Positions 8,378-17,483 of a stretch of 64,000 nt of DNA are shown here, one piece after another. The notes beneath the pieces are model-generated. The model saw only the letters and a list, made by a program, of their open reading frames with translations. It ran no database searches and was not told the DNA's origin. Numbering within the stretch: position 1 is the first letter of the stretch; each line of letters begins with the position of its first letter. A program made the translations under genes and the position numbers. The stretch comes from Methylotuvimicrobium buryatense 5G. Lineage in GTDB: Bacteria; Pseudomonadota; Gammaproteobacteria; Methylococcales; Methylomonadaceae. The DNA is taken from positions 4,007,924 through 4,071,923 of the forward strand of contig NZ_KB455575.1 of NCBI RefSeq assembly GCF_000341735.1. The letters are read 5' to 3'.

Positions 8378-9247
8378 TGCTCGGTGTTTAGGTTTTTTCG
8401 GATTTAAGAATGCTCAGGATTTTTCGTTTTTGCGTATTGTTGGCCGGTTTGTTTATCGTTCCCACGCTCCAGCGTGGGAATGAATACCGAGACGCTCCAG
8501 CGTCTCGTGCCGTTGGGGCGGTACTCAAGCGTTCTCACGCAGAACGGGGGAACGATAAAAGTGCGGGCGCGTGGGGGAGGGTGCGGTCACTCGCCCGACA
8601 GGACGCCGTGAATACGTCCCTGTAGGCTCGACGGCGGCTTTCCCTGCCGCCGACGCCTGCCGGTCGAGCAACCGCACCCTCCTCGGAACCGGCATTTCTA
8701 TCGTTCTCACGCAGAGCGTGGGAACGATAAAGTTCATCTGGTTGAATTCAATCAGTCTTTGATTTTGCAGTGATGCTCGGTGTTTAGGTTTTTTTCGGAT
8801 TTAAGAATGCTCAGGATTTTTCGTTTTTGCGTGTTATTGGCCGGTTTGTTTATCGTTCCCACGCTCCAGCCGTGGAATGAATACCGAGACGCTCCAGCGT
8901 CTCGTGCCGTTGGGGCGGTACTCAAGCGTTCTCACGCAGAACGGGGGAACGATAAAAGTGCGGGCGCGTTGGGGGAGGGTGCGGTCACTCGCCCGACAGG
9001 ACGCCGTGAATACGTCCCTGTAGGCTCGACGGCGGCTTTCCCTGCCGCCGACGCCTGCCGGTCGAGCAACCGCACCCTCCTCGGAACCGGCATTTCTGTC
9101 GTTCTCACGCAGAGCGTGGGAACGATAAAGTTCATCTGATTGAATTCAATCAGTCTTTGATTTTGCAGTGATGCTCGGTGTTTAGGTTTTTTTCGGATTT
9201 AAAAATGCTCAGGATTTTTCGTTTTTGCGTGTTATTGGCCGGTTTGT
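8335..9247. repeat. Triplicated gene junction separated by two R2-R3 composites
   Basis: A segment of about 119 bp occurs three times, starting at 8335, 8731 and 9129. It contains the last 43 bp of the MshK-like gene, the spacer, and the first 14 codons of the secretin gene (MLRIFRFCVLLAGL, ATGs at 8410, 8807 and 9205). Between copies lie two near-identical composites of about 276 bp, each an R2 hairpin, a GACGCTCCAGCGTC hairpin, an R3-like core and a closing R2 arm. Periods are 396 and 398 bp. Only the third copy continues into the secretin; the first two open frames run into repeat DNA and stop within about 70 to 120 codons. Confidence 0.92.
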
Positions 9248-11586
9248 GGGCCGGGCTTTGCTTTCATACTTCGGCGCATGCGCTAAGGAGCCCGGAGCAG
9301 AAAATCGCGCAATTGGATTTTCGCGATATCTCTGTCGGCGATGCGCTGAAAGTCCTGTCGGATCAATCCGGCTTGAATGTGATCGCTTCGCAGGAAGCGG
9401 CGCAGATTCACATCACGATGTATTTGCAAGACATTACGCCGATGGAGGTGATCGATGCACTCTCCAAAACCTACAATTTGTGGTATCAGCACGACGGCAG
9501 CGCCAACATCATTCGTATTTACACGATCAAGGAATATCGGATGGAGCAGGTGGAGTTTAAAAGGGAAGAAACCGAAATCTTCACGATGAAGAACGCAAAG
9601 AACGCGCTGGATTTGGCCGAAACGATACAGAATTTGTTCATGGAGCGGGTGCGCTTGAGCTACGGGCGCAACCAAAACGAACTGATGATGGATTTGAGTC
9701 AGCGTTTTCAACGCTTCAATATGTTGGATAGCCAGACGACGCTGGGCTCCGGCGGGTCGCGCGGCGGCGGCGGAATGGGCGGAATGAGCGGCGGCATGGG
9801 AGGCATGGGCGGCGGCATGGGCGGCGGCATGGGCGGCGGTATGGGAGGCATGAGCGGCGGCATGGGTGGCGGTATGGGAGGCATGGGCGGCAGTATGGGA
9901 GGTATGGGCGGCCAACAAAACATGCGCTCCAATCGTCAAGTCGAAATGGACGAACAAATGCGTCTCCAGACCGAGTTGATGCGTAAATATGCGGACGACC
10001 CGCAAACCTTTCTGGCGGGCGATTCCGAACGCGGACGTACGTTGTTGAGAGAAAGCGTGCAATTGCAGGCGCCGATCTATGTCGGCGTTATCAAGCACCA
10101 GAACCGTGTTTTGGTTCGCACGCGCGATTTCGATGCGATGCAGGAAATACGTCAGTTGTACAAAACACTGGATACCGAGAGTTCCATGTTGTTGATGGAG
10201 GTCAAGATCCTGTCTCTGGATTTGTCGGACGGTTACGACTCTTTATTCGATTTCAAGATTCGTCAGGGCGATGCCAATATTTCGACCTTGAATGCGACCA
10301 GCGCGCTCAATAGCGCCATCAATACCGCGGCCGCCGTGTTCGATCCGAGTTTGCTGGCGACCGTGATCAGCGAAAAGTTCGAGATGCGTTTGCAGTTATT
10401 GGAAAAGGAAGGCCGCGTGACCGAGTTGGCGACGCCGATGTTGATGACCACCAACCAGGAAGTCAGCCGCGTGTTCGTCGGCGAGGAACGGCCGATCGTC
10501 AGCGGTTATTCGGCATCGAGCACGCCGGGCGGAACCGGCACCGTCCAGCAAATCGTTCAACCGATTCTGGTGCCGGAAACCGATACCCGCGCGATCGGCA
10601 CGACTTTGTTGTTGACGCCGAATATCAATGCCGACCGCACCGTGACCATTCAATTGTTGGTCGAGCAATCCACGATCGCCAACGATCAAGCGACGATTCC
10701 GGTACAGGTGGCTAATGCGCTGGTCGAGGCGCGTATTGATTTGGTCCAGGAACGGACTTTCAGCGGCACGGTTGTCGCCAATGACGGTTCGTCGATCGCG
10801 GTCGGCGGCTTGATCGAGGAAGGCGCGCGCAGCCGGGAAAACAAGGTGCCTATCTTGGGCGATTTGCCCCTATTGGGTTTTTTCTTTCGCGAAGAGGCGC
10901 AGGCGCGCGAGCGGCGCGAACTGGTCATCGTCATCAAGCCGCATATCATCGGCACGCCGGCCGAAGCGCAAGACGTGAGCCGAGCCATGGCCGAGAAAAA
11001 CAGCGTGCATCCGAACGCGCCGATGATGGACAACATGGATGTCTACAGCAATCCGGACCGGCGGCATAAAGGTTATGTGCTCGAACAGCCCTATAAGCAA
11101 TACATGAAGCAAGATGCGACCGATAAGTATCGGGGGCGCGGGGATTCCAGAGAGTTTCCTGGACGATCCGGCGCTTCGCGCTCGGAATCGACTTCGGCGC
11201 AGCAAACTTATATGGACTTGACGCGCTATGCGGCCGAATCGATTCGGGTATTGCCGGAACAGCGCCAACCCCATGCCAAAATTCAACCGGCCGCATTGCA
11301 ACAACAAACACCGCTGGCATTGTTGCCGAACGAGTCGATTCGGATATTGCCGTTTGAAAGTTGGCGGCAAGGCGGGGTTTATGTCACTGCGCTGGAAGTA
11401 CGCAATGCGTCGCCGCAACCGGTCGCGATCGATCAAAGGCAGCTCAAGGGGCGCTGGCTGGCGGCGACTTTGGAGGGCGATCATCTTGCCGCGCAAGGCG
11501 ATTTCGGCGATTCGACCTATTTGTATCTGATCTCCGCCGAACCGTTCGACGATATCATCGCCCATTTACCGGTAGGCGGAGGTTAG
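9205..11586 (+). CDS. MshL/GspD-family secretin with a C-terminal TraK-like domain
   Basis: 793 residues from the ATG at 9205; the in-frame ATG at 9178 lies in spacer shared by the other copies. Signal peptide 1-25 (cut after AHA). An N0/STN domain follows (about 32-110, KIAQLDFRDISVGDALKVL), then a Gly-Met block (about 181-236), further N-domains and the secretin pore (about 385-600) with VPILGDLPLLGFFF and RRELVIVIKPHII at its end. Residues about 715-790 (YVTALEVRNASP, GRWLAATLEG, YLYLISAEPFDD) look like the C-terminal part of conjugative TraK-type proteins (TIGR03749/DUF3438), which I do not expect in a secretin. It should form the outer-membrane exit channel. Its TAG stop coincides with the edge of an R3 element. 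Confidence 0.9.
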   Translation: MLRIFRFCVLLAGLWAGLCFHTSAHALRSPEQKIAQLDFRDISVGDALKVLSDQSGLNVIASQEAAQIHITMYLQDITPMEVIDALSKTYNLWYQHDGSANIIRIYTIKEYRMEQVEFKREETEIFTMKNAKNALDLAETIQNLFMERVRLSYGRNQNELMMDLSQRFQRFNMLDSQTTLGSGGSRGGGGMGGMSGGMGGMGGGMGGGMGGGMGGMSGGMGGGMGGMGGSMGGMGGQQNMRSNRQVEMDEQMRLQTELMRKYADDPQTFLAGDSERGRTLLRESVQLQAPIYVGVIKHQNRVLVRTRDFDAMQEIRQLYKTLDTESSMLLMEVKILSLDLSDGYDSLFDFKIRQGDANISTLNATSALNSAINTAAAVFDPSLLATVISEKFEMRLQLLEKEGRVTELATPMLMTTNQEVSRVFVGEERPIVSGYSASSTPGGTGTVQQIVQPILVPETDTRAIGTTLLLTPNINADRTVTIQLLVEQSTIANDQATIPVQVANALVEARIDLVQERTFSGTVVANDGSSIAVGGLIEEGARSRENKVPILGDLPLLGFFFREEAQARERRELVIVIKPHIIGTPAEAQDVSRAMAEKNSVHPNAPMMDNMDVYSNPDRRHKGYVLEQPYKQYMKQDATDKYRGRGDSREFPGRSGASRSESTSAQQTYMDLTRYAAESIRVLPEQRQPHAKIQPAALQQQTPLALLPNESIRILPFESWRQGGVYVTALEVRNASPQPVAIDQRQLKGRWLAATLEGDHLAAQGDFGDSTYLYLISAEPFDDIIAHLPVGGG

Positions 11587-11767
11587 GAATATGCACAAAA
11601 TAACTTCGCGAAACAGTCAGCTTTGTGGAGGTTCGGTAACTCGCTTGACAGGCCGCCGTGATTACATCCTTGTAGGCTTGACGGCGTCTGTCCCTGCCGC
11701 CGACACCAGTCAAGCGAGCCACCGAACCCCCTTCCTGCATTTGAAGAAGTTATTTCATGCTCGCTCT
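11583..11767. mobile_element. R3 element, degraded copy
   Basis: Left end TTAGGAATATGCACAAAATAACTT, inner stem ACTCGCTTGACAGG...CCGTGATTACATCC, and right end AAGTTATTTCATGCTCGCTC, which is the imperfect inverse of the left end. The same 188-bp element is intact at 50545 and 57729. It fills the entire gap between the secretin stop and the beta-barrel gene and contains a misleading open frame with an ATG at 11591. Confidence 0.8.
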
Positions 11768-11806
11768 TTAATCGTAACAGGACCGGACAACATTCGACGG
11801 AGCCTT

Positions 11807-12841
11807 TTGGAAAAGCGGTGTCGGTTTCTTGCGCTAGTGGGATTGGTTTCCGTTTCGGCGTGGGGACAAGTGCCCGAGCTTAACATGCATGTCTTCGAGA
11901 CGCCGCCCGCGCCGATTCCGGTAACGAATATAACGGCCGGACTCGATCAAGATGAAATGACGTCCTTTCAAATGGTCATTTTCGACCCGGAGGCCGAAGC
12001 CGAAACCTTGGACGAATATCCCCGGCATCGGCAACGGCGGCAGGTGGTCGACGATTTTAGCGTTTTGGTCGCCGGCGATATCGGTTATCAACGGGAAAGC
12101 CTGGCGTGGAGCGTCGCTTCGGCGGATGGTGCGATAGACCCGATTACGCGTGTCGAATGGCAAGACCTCGACACCTGGAAGTTAAAAGGCCGCATGGATA
12201 TCGTTTCGCCGAGCGGCATTACGCTACGCGGCGATGCCGGTTACGCCTGGGTTTTGAACGGCAGCGGACAGGAAGCCGGCTTCGACGGCGCTCCGAATTC
12301 TCAAAATGCCGGTGACGGTTATAGTTGGGATGTCTCGGTCGGACTAGGCTACCGCCTACAGGTCGGCGATACCGAATCGGTTGCCTTCGCCGCGACGCCT
12401 TTGGCGGGTTATGCCTGGCGTCGGCAACGTTATGTAATGCAAGGCGTGGAAGAAAACCGCTATGCCGCGAGTTGGCAAGGGCCTTGGGTCGGCCTGGATA
12501 CGTCTTTGACCTGGCTCGACTATCACCAGTTGTTTGTTTCCGCGCAGTATCATTGGGCTGATTACGAGGCATCCGGCGACTGGCGGCAGTTGGCCGATGT
12601 GCGTCATCCCGATAGTTTCGAGCATGAAGCCGATGCAACCGGTTATCTGGGATCGTTGGGATACCGTTATATGCGTCCCGAGGGCTGGGGCTTGAGTCTG
12701 AGTTTCGATTATCAAAAATGGCAGGGCGATCCAGGGCAGGAGCGGTTTTATTTTGCCAACGGCGAGGTCGTGGAGTCGCGATTCAAAGACCTGTCGCGCG
12801 AGTCGGTCGGCGTGAATTTAGGCATTAATTTACAATTTTGA
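11807..12841 (+). CDS. Outer-membrane beta-barrel protein
   Basis: About 344 residues from a TTG at 11807, which has GGAG four bases upstream (11799-11802) and gives a normal signal peptide (RFLALVGLVSVSAWG). The frame is open back to an ATG at 11591, but that part is R3 element. The mature protein alternates polar and hydrophobic residues in about 8 to 12 strands, is rich in Trp/Tyr/Gly and ends ESVGVNLGINLQF with the terminal Phe typical of BAM substrates. Omptin- or porin-like size, but no omptin active site that I can identify. It may be a surface component of the secretion locus. Start uncertain. Confidence 0.7.
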   Translation: MEKRCRFLALVGLVSVSAWGQVPELNMHVFETPPAPIPVTNITAGLDQDEMTSFQMVIFDPEAEAETLDEYPRHRQRRQVVDDFSVLVAGDIGYQRESLAWSVASADGAIDPITRVEWQDLDTWKLKGRMDIVSPSGITLRGDAGYAWVLNGSGQEAGFDGAPNSQNAGDGYSWDVSVGLGYRLQVGDTESVAFAATPLAGYAWRRQRYVMQGVEENRYAASWQGPWVGLDTSLTWLDYHQLFVSAQYHWADYEASGDWRQLADVRHPDSFEHEADATGYLGSLGYRYMRPEGWGLSLSFDYQKWQGDPGQERFYFANGEVVESRFKDLSRESVGVNLGINLQF

Positions 12842-13323
12842 ATGCGTATGTTGGGAGCGATCCGGCTCCTTGTGGGCGCGACGCCTTCGTCGCGAATTCG
12901 AAGCGCTGCAGGATGGGTTTCCGCTTCGCTGCTACCCATCCTACAAGGCGGCTCTTGCGTAGGATGGGTAGAGGCGGAAGCCGAAACCCATCGTTTTCAT
13001 GCCTCCGATGGATATTTTGCCGGATAGAGGTCATAAACCCGTCCGAAACCTTTTAATGGTTCCCACGCTCTGCGTGGGAACCCAGGCGGGGACGCTCCAG
13101 CGTCCCCGAACCGCGGAGCGGTTCGGGCTGCATTCCCACGCCGGAGCGTGGGAACGATGGGATGTTGGGAGCCATCCGGCTCCCTGTGGGAGCGACGTCT
13201 TCGTCGCGATTTCGAAGCGCTGCAGGATGGGTTTCCGCTTCGCTGCTACCCATCCTGCAAGGCGGCTCTTGCGTAGGATGGGTAGAGGCGGAAGCCGAAA
13301 CCCATCGTTTCACTTAAATTTGA
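12842..13323. repeat. R6, R1 and R2 repeat block between beta-barrel and protease genes
   Basis: In order: an R6 half (GTGGGCGCGACGCCTTCGTCGCG), an R1 pair (12912-12994), an R2 palindrome series (13059-13158, GTTCCCACGCTCTGCGTGGGAA and GACGCTCCAGCGTC), R6 again (13176-13215), and a second R1 pair (13227-13308). The two R6-R1 modules are near copies of each other. No gene. Confidence 0.85.
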
Positions 13324-16008
13324 ATGCTTATGATGAATCGATACCGTTTAGTGTTTTTATTGATGGTCTGTTGCGGCGTGTCGGCACAGGGCGCGGACAT
13401 ACGCTTGAGCAGTCATCTGCAACGCTTGCAAGCCGAATTCCGTCAGCATAGCGCTGCCGGCAAACCCGTTCAGAGTTTCGTTTCCGCCGACCGAACGCTG
13501 TCGGTGATCGATCATCGCTATGTCGTGATCGACATTTCGGCAGCCGATTCGGCACAGGCCGAAACGCTGCTCGAACACTTGCAATCACTCGGCATGATGC
13601 ACGCGGTCCGCTATAAACAACTCGTTTCCGGCGTGTTTCCGATTGAAAGCTTGCATGAGCTCGAAGGATTGTCCGGCGTCAATTGGGTGCAAGCATCGAG
13701 CGCATCGCGCCATGCGCTGGGACCGCCAGGCGGCTTGGCCTACAACGCGGCCGATGCGGCGATGTTCACCGATGTCGTGCGCAAACGCTATAACGTCGAC
13801 GGCAGCGGCGTGACGATCGGCGTCTTGTCCGACAGCTACAACTGTTTGGATGGCGCGGCGGACGACGTGCTAAGCGGCGATCTGCCGGACGATGTCGTCG
13901 TGTTGCAGGACTATCCGTTTTGCGATGAGGGTTTAAGCGACGAAGGCCGGGCGATGATGCAATTGGTTTACGACATCGCTCCGGGGGCGAAGCAGATGTT
14001 TTATACCGCATGGATGGGCGCGGCCGGCTTTGCCCAAGGCATTCAGCGTTTGGCCGATGCCGGCGCCGATATCATCGTCGACGACATCGCATACCTGACC
14101 ATGCCGATGTTCCAAGACGGGCCGATCGCGCAATCGGTCGACGAAGTCAAGGCGCGCGGCGTCGCTTATTTTTCTTCGGCGGGGAACATGGCCAGGCTGT
14201 CTTACGAAAACGATTTCGTGTCGGGCCGCGAGCCCTTGTCGTACGATACTGCGCATGATTTCGGCAAGGCGGCGGGGCAGGCTTCCGATTTTTATCAGAA
14301 AATCACAATACCTCAAAACACGGGTGTGCGCATCGTGTTGCAATGGGACGACCCGGCTGAAATCGCCGGCGGAGCAGGCGCGAAAACCGATCTGGATTTG
14401 TTTTTATTGGATCACAGCAAACGGCGCATCGTGACCAGCAGCCAGGACAGCAATATCGGACACAATCCGGTCGAGATTCTTGGCATCGAACACTCGATGG
14501 AAACGACCGAGTTTTATTTATATATCAGCCATCGGGCCGGGCCCGCGCCCAAGCATGTTAAATATGTAATGTTCGGCCCGCCCGCGCCTTGGCCGGATGC
14601 AAAAGAAGACGAATTGGTACAGCTTAGCGTGCAATTTAACAACGGCGCCCCGGCTTTGGTCATGCCCGATGGGCAAGTGATGCAGCGAGGCAAGGCCGTT
14701 GTCGTATTGGAACGTGAAATTGTCGAAATCAATACGCAAGAGAGACCTTTATTTCTGGGCAGCGACAGCAATGTTCTAATCGAATACAAAGACGAATTTC
14801 ATCGCATCGGTGCACCCTATTTGTCTATTTGGTTCATTCCAGAAGGTTTCAAGGCCGCGTTGATCGGCCGCGAACTGATTCTTTACCGCGATATCGAAGA
14901 TGTCGTGCCCTTGACTATCGACCACTACCCCACCCACAGCGGCACCGTTTACGGTCATGCCAACGCGGCCGGCGCGATGGCGGTCGGCGCGATTCCCTAC
15001 GAGGAAACGCCGTGGTTCGGAACGCCGATTACAGACAGCAAAATTCAGTATTTTTCATCGGCGGGCGGCACGCCGATTTATTTCAATCGGGACGGTATCA
15101 GGCACAATCAGGCAGAACAGCGCCTTAAACCCGATATCGTCGCGCCCGATAATAGCGACACGACATTTTTCGGCAATGACAACGACGGCAGCGGCTTTCC
15201 CAATTTTACCGGCACCTCGGCAGCAGCGCCGAATGCCGCCGCCTTGGCGGGCTTATTGAAACAGGCGTTTCCGTTTTTAAGCCCCGATCAAGTTCATCTG
15301 GCGATGCGTAAAGGCAGCCTGGCGCTACACGATCCCGCAGGCAATGTTTCACAACCGGCTCCACCCAATCCGGACTGTGAATTCGCGGACGACTTCAACT
15401 GGGGGACCGGTTGCGGTCTGGTAAAGGCGGACCGGATTTTTAGCGAAGCCGGTAATGCGGCCGACTCCGTGTATTTAACCCTAAAGGCAATCGAGCCTCT
15501 CGTCATTGCCGGCCGCGAATTCGCCTATCGCTTCGAAGTGCACAATTTCAGCGGACAAACCTTGACCAATTTACAGGTAAGCGCCAAGGGTCTGCCGAAA
15601 TTCCTCCGCTATCGCTACGTCGACGGCTGCCCGAGCTTCAACAGAAAGAAAGTCGAATGCAAACTCCCCGACTTGCCTTCCGGCGGCACGGCGGCTTTTA
15701 GCATCGGCGTGATGCCGAGAAACAATCCGACCCGGCGCTTACTGCTCGAAGCGGAAGTGTCGACCGACGCGCCGGTCGATTTAAGCGGCGCGCAAGCCGT
15801 GCTGGATATCGAACTACTGGCGGTGCCCGGCGATATCAACGGCGACGGCTGCGTGGACAAAGCCGATTGGCGCCGCCTGTTCAGCGCCTATCGACGGGGC
15901 GATCATAAACCGGCCTACGACTTGGACGGCGACGGCCTGGTCGGACAAAGCGATTTGCAGATATTGAAAACGCTCTACTCCAGACCGGGAGGTAGACGAT
16001 GCCGTTGA
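13324..16008 (+). CDS. Secreted subtilase/sedolisin-like protease with dockerin
   Basis: 894 residues; ATGs at 13324, 13330 and 13333 are all possible, and the signal peptide ends near VSAQGA. The protease core spans about 130-690: Asp170 in GVLSDSYN, the oxyanion region SSAGN near 289 and Ser632 in FTGTSAAAP. Where subtilisins have HGT, this protein reads DEGRAMMQL, so Glu207 replaces His, as in the E/D/S triad of S53-like proteases. Residues about 715-825 form a beta-sandwich with two conserved cysteines. Residues 837-884 are a type I-like dockerin (DINGDGCVDKADW and DLDGDGLVGQSDL calcium loops). It overlaps the next prepilin gene by ten bases, so it is probably a partner or cargo of the secretion locus. 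Confidence 0.9.
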   Translation: MLMMNRYRLVFLLMVCCGVSAQGADIRLSSHLQRLQAEFRQHSAAGKPVQSFVSADRTLSVIDHRYVVIDISAADSAQAETLLEHLQSLGMMHAVRYKQLVSGVFPIESLHELEGLSGVNWVQASSASRHALGPPGGLAYNAADAAMFTDVVRKRYNVDGSGVTIGVLSDSYNCLDGAADDVLSGDLPDDVVVLQDYPFCDEGLSDEGRAMMQLVYDIAPGAKQMFYTAWMGAAGFAQGIQRLADAGADIIVDDIAYLTMPMFQDGPIAQSVDEVKARGVAYFSSAGNMARLSYENDFVSGREPLSYDTAHDFGKAAGQASDFYQKITIPQNTGVRIVLQWDDPAEIAGGAGAKTDLDLFLLDHSKRRIVTSSQDSNIGHNPVEILGIEHSMETTEFYLYISHRAGPAPKHVKYVMFGPPAPWPDAKEDELVQLSVQFNNGAPALVMPDGQVMQRGKAVVVLEREIVEINTQERPLFLGSDSNVLIEYKDEFHRIGAPYLSIWFIPEGFKAALIGRELILYRDIEDVVPLTIDHYPTHSGTVYGHANAAGAMAVGAIPYEETPWFGTPITDSKIQYFSSAGGTPIYFNRDGIRHNQAEQRLKPDIVAPDNSDTTFFGNDNDGSGFPNFTGTSAAAPNAAALAGLLKQAFPFLSPDQVHLAMRKGSLALHDPAGNVSQPAPPNPDCEFADDFNWGTGCGLVKADRIFSEAGNAADSVYLTLKAIEPLVIAGREFAYRFEVHNFSGQTLTNLQVSAKGLPKFLRYRYVDGCPSFNRKKVECKLPDLPSGGTAAFSIGVMPRNNPTRRLLLEAEVSTDAPVDLSGAQAVLDIELLAVPGDINGDGCVDKADWRRLFSAYRRGDHKPAYDLDGDGLVGQSDLQILKTLYSRPGGRRCR
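15987..15993 (+). promoter_or_regulatory. Strong ribosome-binding site GGGAGGT
   Basis: Lies five bases before the ATG at 15999 and inside the 3' end of the protease gene. It fixes the start of the Cys-module prepilin and shows that the two overlapping genes are read together. Confidence 0.85.
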
Positions 16009-17483
16009 TAGCGACCGACAGAATCGACCGAATGCCCGCCCCGAAACGTCGCCAGCGAGGACTCACCCTAGTCGAACTGACCGTAACGCTGTTGATACTA
16101 ACCGTACTGGCAACCATCGCGATACGCTCGACCAACGACCTAGGCTTTCAAGTGCGTTACGAACAAACCAAAGAACGCCTGGAAATGATCCGAAACGCAA
16201 TCCTCGGCAATCCGAGGTTGATCATTAACGGCCAGCAAGCGATTAGCGGGTTTGTGGCGGATATGGGGCGGTTGCCGGGGAGCGTACGTGATCTACTTCA
16301 GGCCAGTGCTTGCATAGTTGGCGGTGTCGCTACTCAAAAATCTTTATTGGAGTGTGAAAGTGATGGTGGATCGTGGACATGGTTTGACACTCCGTGTACT
16401 GATGATGTTTCCACAACGCAAATAGATTGTTCGATAGCTGGTGGTCTCTGGCTTGGTTGGCAAATTCATTTGGAGTCAGGCTTAGGTTATGGATGGCGCG
16501 GCCCATATCTAAATGTGTCTGGTAATCCCGATGGCACGGATACATTTACTGATGGTTGGGGACGAACAGGAGTGGATAAACCCGGAACTCTTTCAATTGA
16601 TGAGGCAATAAGCAATTATGGTTGGGAGTTGGAAAATACACCAAGTATCAACGATTTAAAAATTATCAGTTACGGAAAGGATCAAGTCTATGACGGTGGT
16701 AGTTGTTCAAATGATTTCAATTGTGATTTCTTCACGCAGATTCTAGTAAGCGATTATCAAAAAGATATTTTCCCCGGCATTACTGTGAAACTCCAAGGAA
16801 GAGTGTTTTCAATGGATAGTCATTGCAGCAATGCGTCTTATACAACTCGGGTAGATTGCGAAGCAGCTCAAGGAATATGGTATGGCGGATGTAGTGAAGG
16901 TATTCCGGGCTCTCCTAGTCCTAGTTATTCCAATAAAACAACTTGTGAAGCTGCTAGTAAAACATGGAAATCCTGCAGCCTAGCAGTCTATACAACACAA
17001 ACTGACTGCGAAGATAATGATGGTATTTGGTATGGCGAGGGATATGGTTGTTCCGATGCAGCATATTCTAATAAAACGGCTTGTAAAGATGCAGATGCTA
17101 GTAATACATGGAATAGTTGTAGTGATAAAGATGAAGAGACTCGTGCTGGTTGTGAGGCTACAACACCAGCATCTAACTGGTTTGGGGATGGAGTGGCTGG
17201 CGAGTCAAGGTTGGTTTGCCTCAGGGTATATCATTATTCAAATGGATCAATAGACACACTTATTCCAACATCTACGCCAGTTATTTATGAAGATGGAGCA
17301 ATACATAATTTAGTCTTCGATTTTCCAGTAAACAGTTTGATCAAAACAGGTGAAGCACGTATTGCAATTTATTACCAGAGAGGTGTTGATGGCTGCAAAA
17401 CCACGATACCTTATCCCTGGGAAAGTAAGCCACAACCAATAACAATATATCCCAGAACTTCATTGCCAGTAATAAATTGGTAG
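15999..17483 (+). CDS. Large prepilin-like protein with cysteine-rich modules
   Basis: 494 residues. Prepilin leader and helix: RRQRG then LTLVELTVTLLILTVLATIA, with Glu at +5; Leu replaces the usual Phe at +1. The body is far longer than an ordinary pseudopilin. It carries about seven Cys modules, two near 104-150 and five near 274-395, of the form C-x(n)-Y-[TS]-[TN]-x-x-x-C-E-x-x-x-G-x-W (YTTRVDCEAAQGIWYG, YTTQTDCEDNDGIWYG, YSNKTTCEAASKTW). Base composition falls sharply after about 16305: the 5' 300 bp match the GC-rich neighbours while the rest is AT-rich, suggesting a replaced or acquired distal part. Likely a minor tip subunit (inference). Confidence 0.85.
   Translation: MPLIATDRIDRMPAPKRRQRGLTLVELTVTLLILTVLATIAIRSTNDLGFQVRYEQTKERLEMIRNAILGNPRLIINGQQAISGFVADMGRLPGSVRDLLQASACIVGGVATQKSLLECESDGGSWTWFDTPCTDDVSTTQIDCSIAGGLWLGWQIHLESGLGYGWRGPYLNVSGNPDGTDTFTDGWGRTGVDKPGTLSIDEAISNYGWELENTPSINDLKIISYGKDQVYDGGSCSNDFNCDFFTQILVSDYQKDIFPGITVKLQGRVFSMDSHCSNASYTTRVDCEAAQGIWYGGCSEGIPGSPSPSYSNKTTCEAASKTWKSCSLAVYTTQTDCEDNDGIWYGEGYGCSDAAYSNKTACKDADASNTWNSCSDKDEETRAGCEATTPASNWFGDGVAGESRLVCLRVYHYSNGSIDTLIPTSTPVIYEDGAIHNLVFDFPVNSLIKTGEARIAIYYQRGVDGCKTTIPYPWESKPQPITIYPRTSLPVINW

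Noticed and set aside
8410-9139. Frames of 71 and about 110 codons starting with the secretin signal sequence
   Set aside because: They are duplicated 5' ends running into R2/R3 repeats, not independent genes.
9283-10098. Long minus-strand frame (271 codons) rich in His and Ala opposite the secretin
   Set aside because: It is the complement of the Gly-Met block; the plus-strand protein has clear secretin domains.
11591-11806. N-terminal extension of the beta-barrel frame from an ATG at 11591
   Set aside because: These 72 codons are R3 element sequence shared with non-coding copies; a normal signal peptide begins after 11807.
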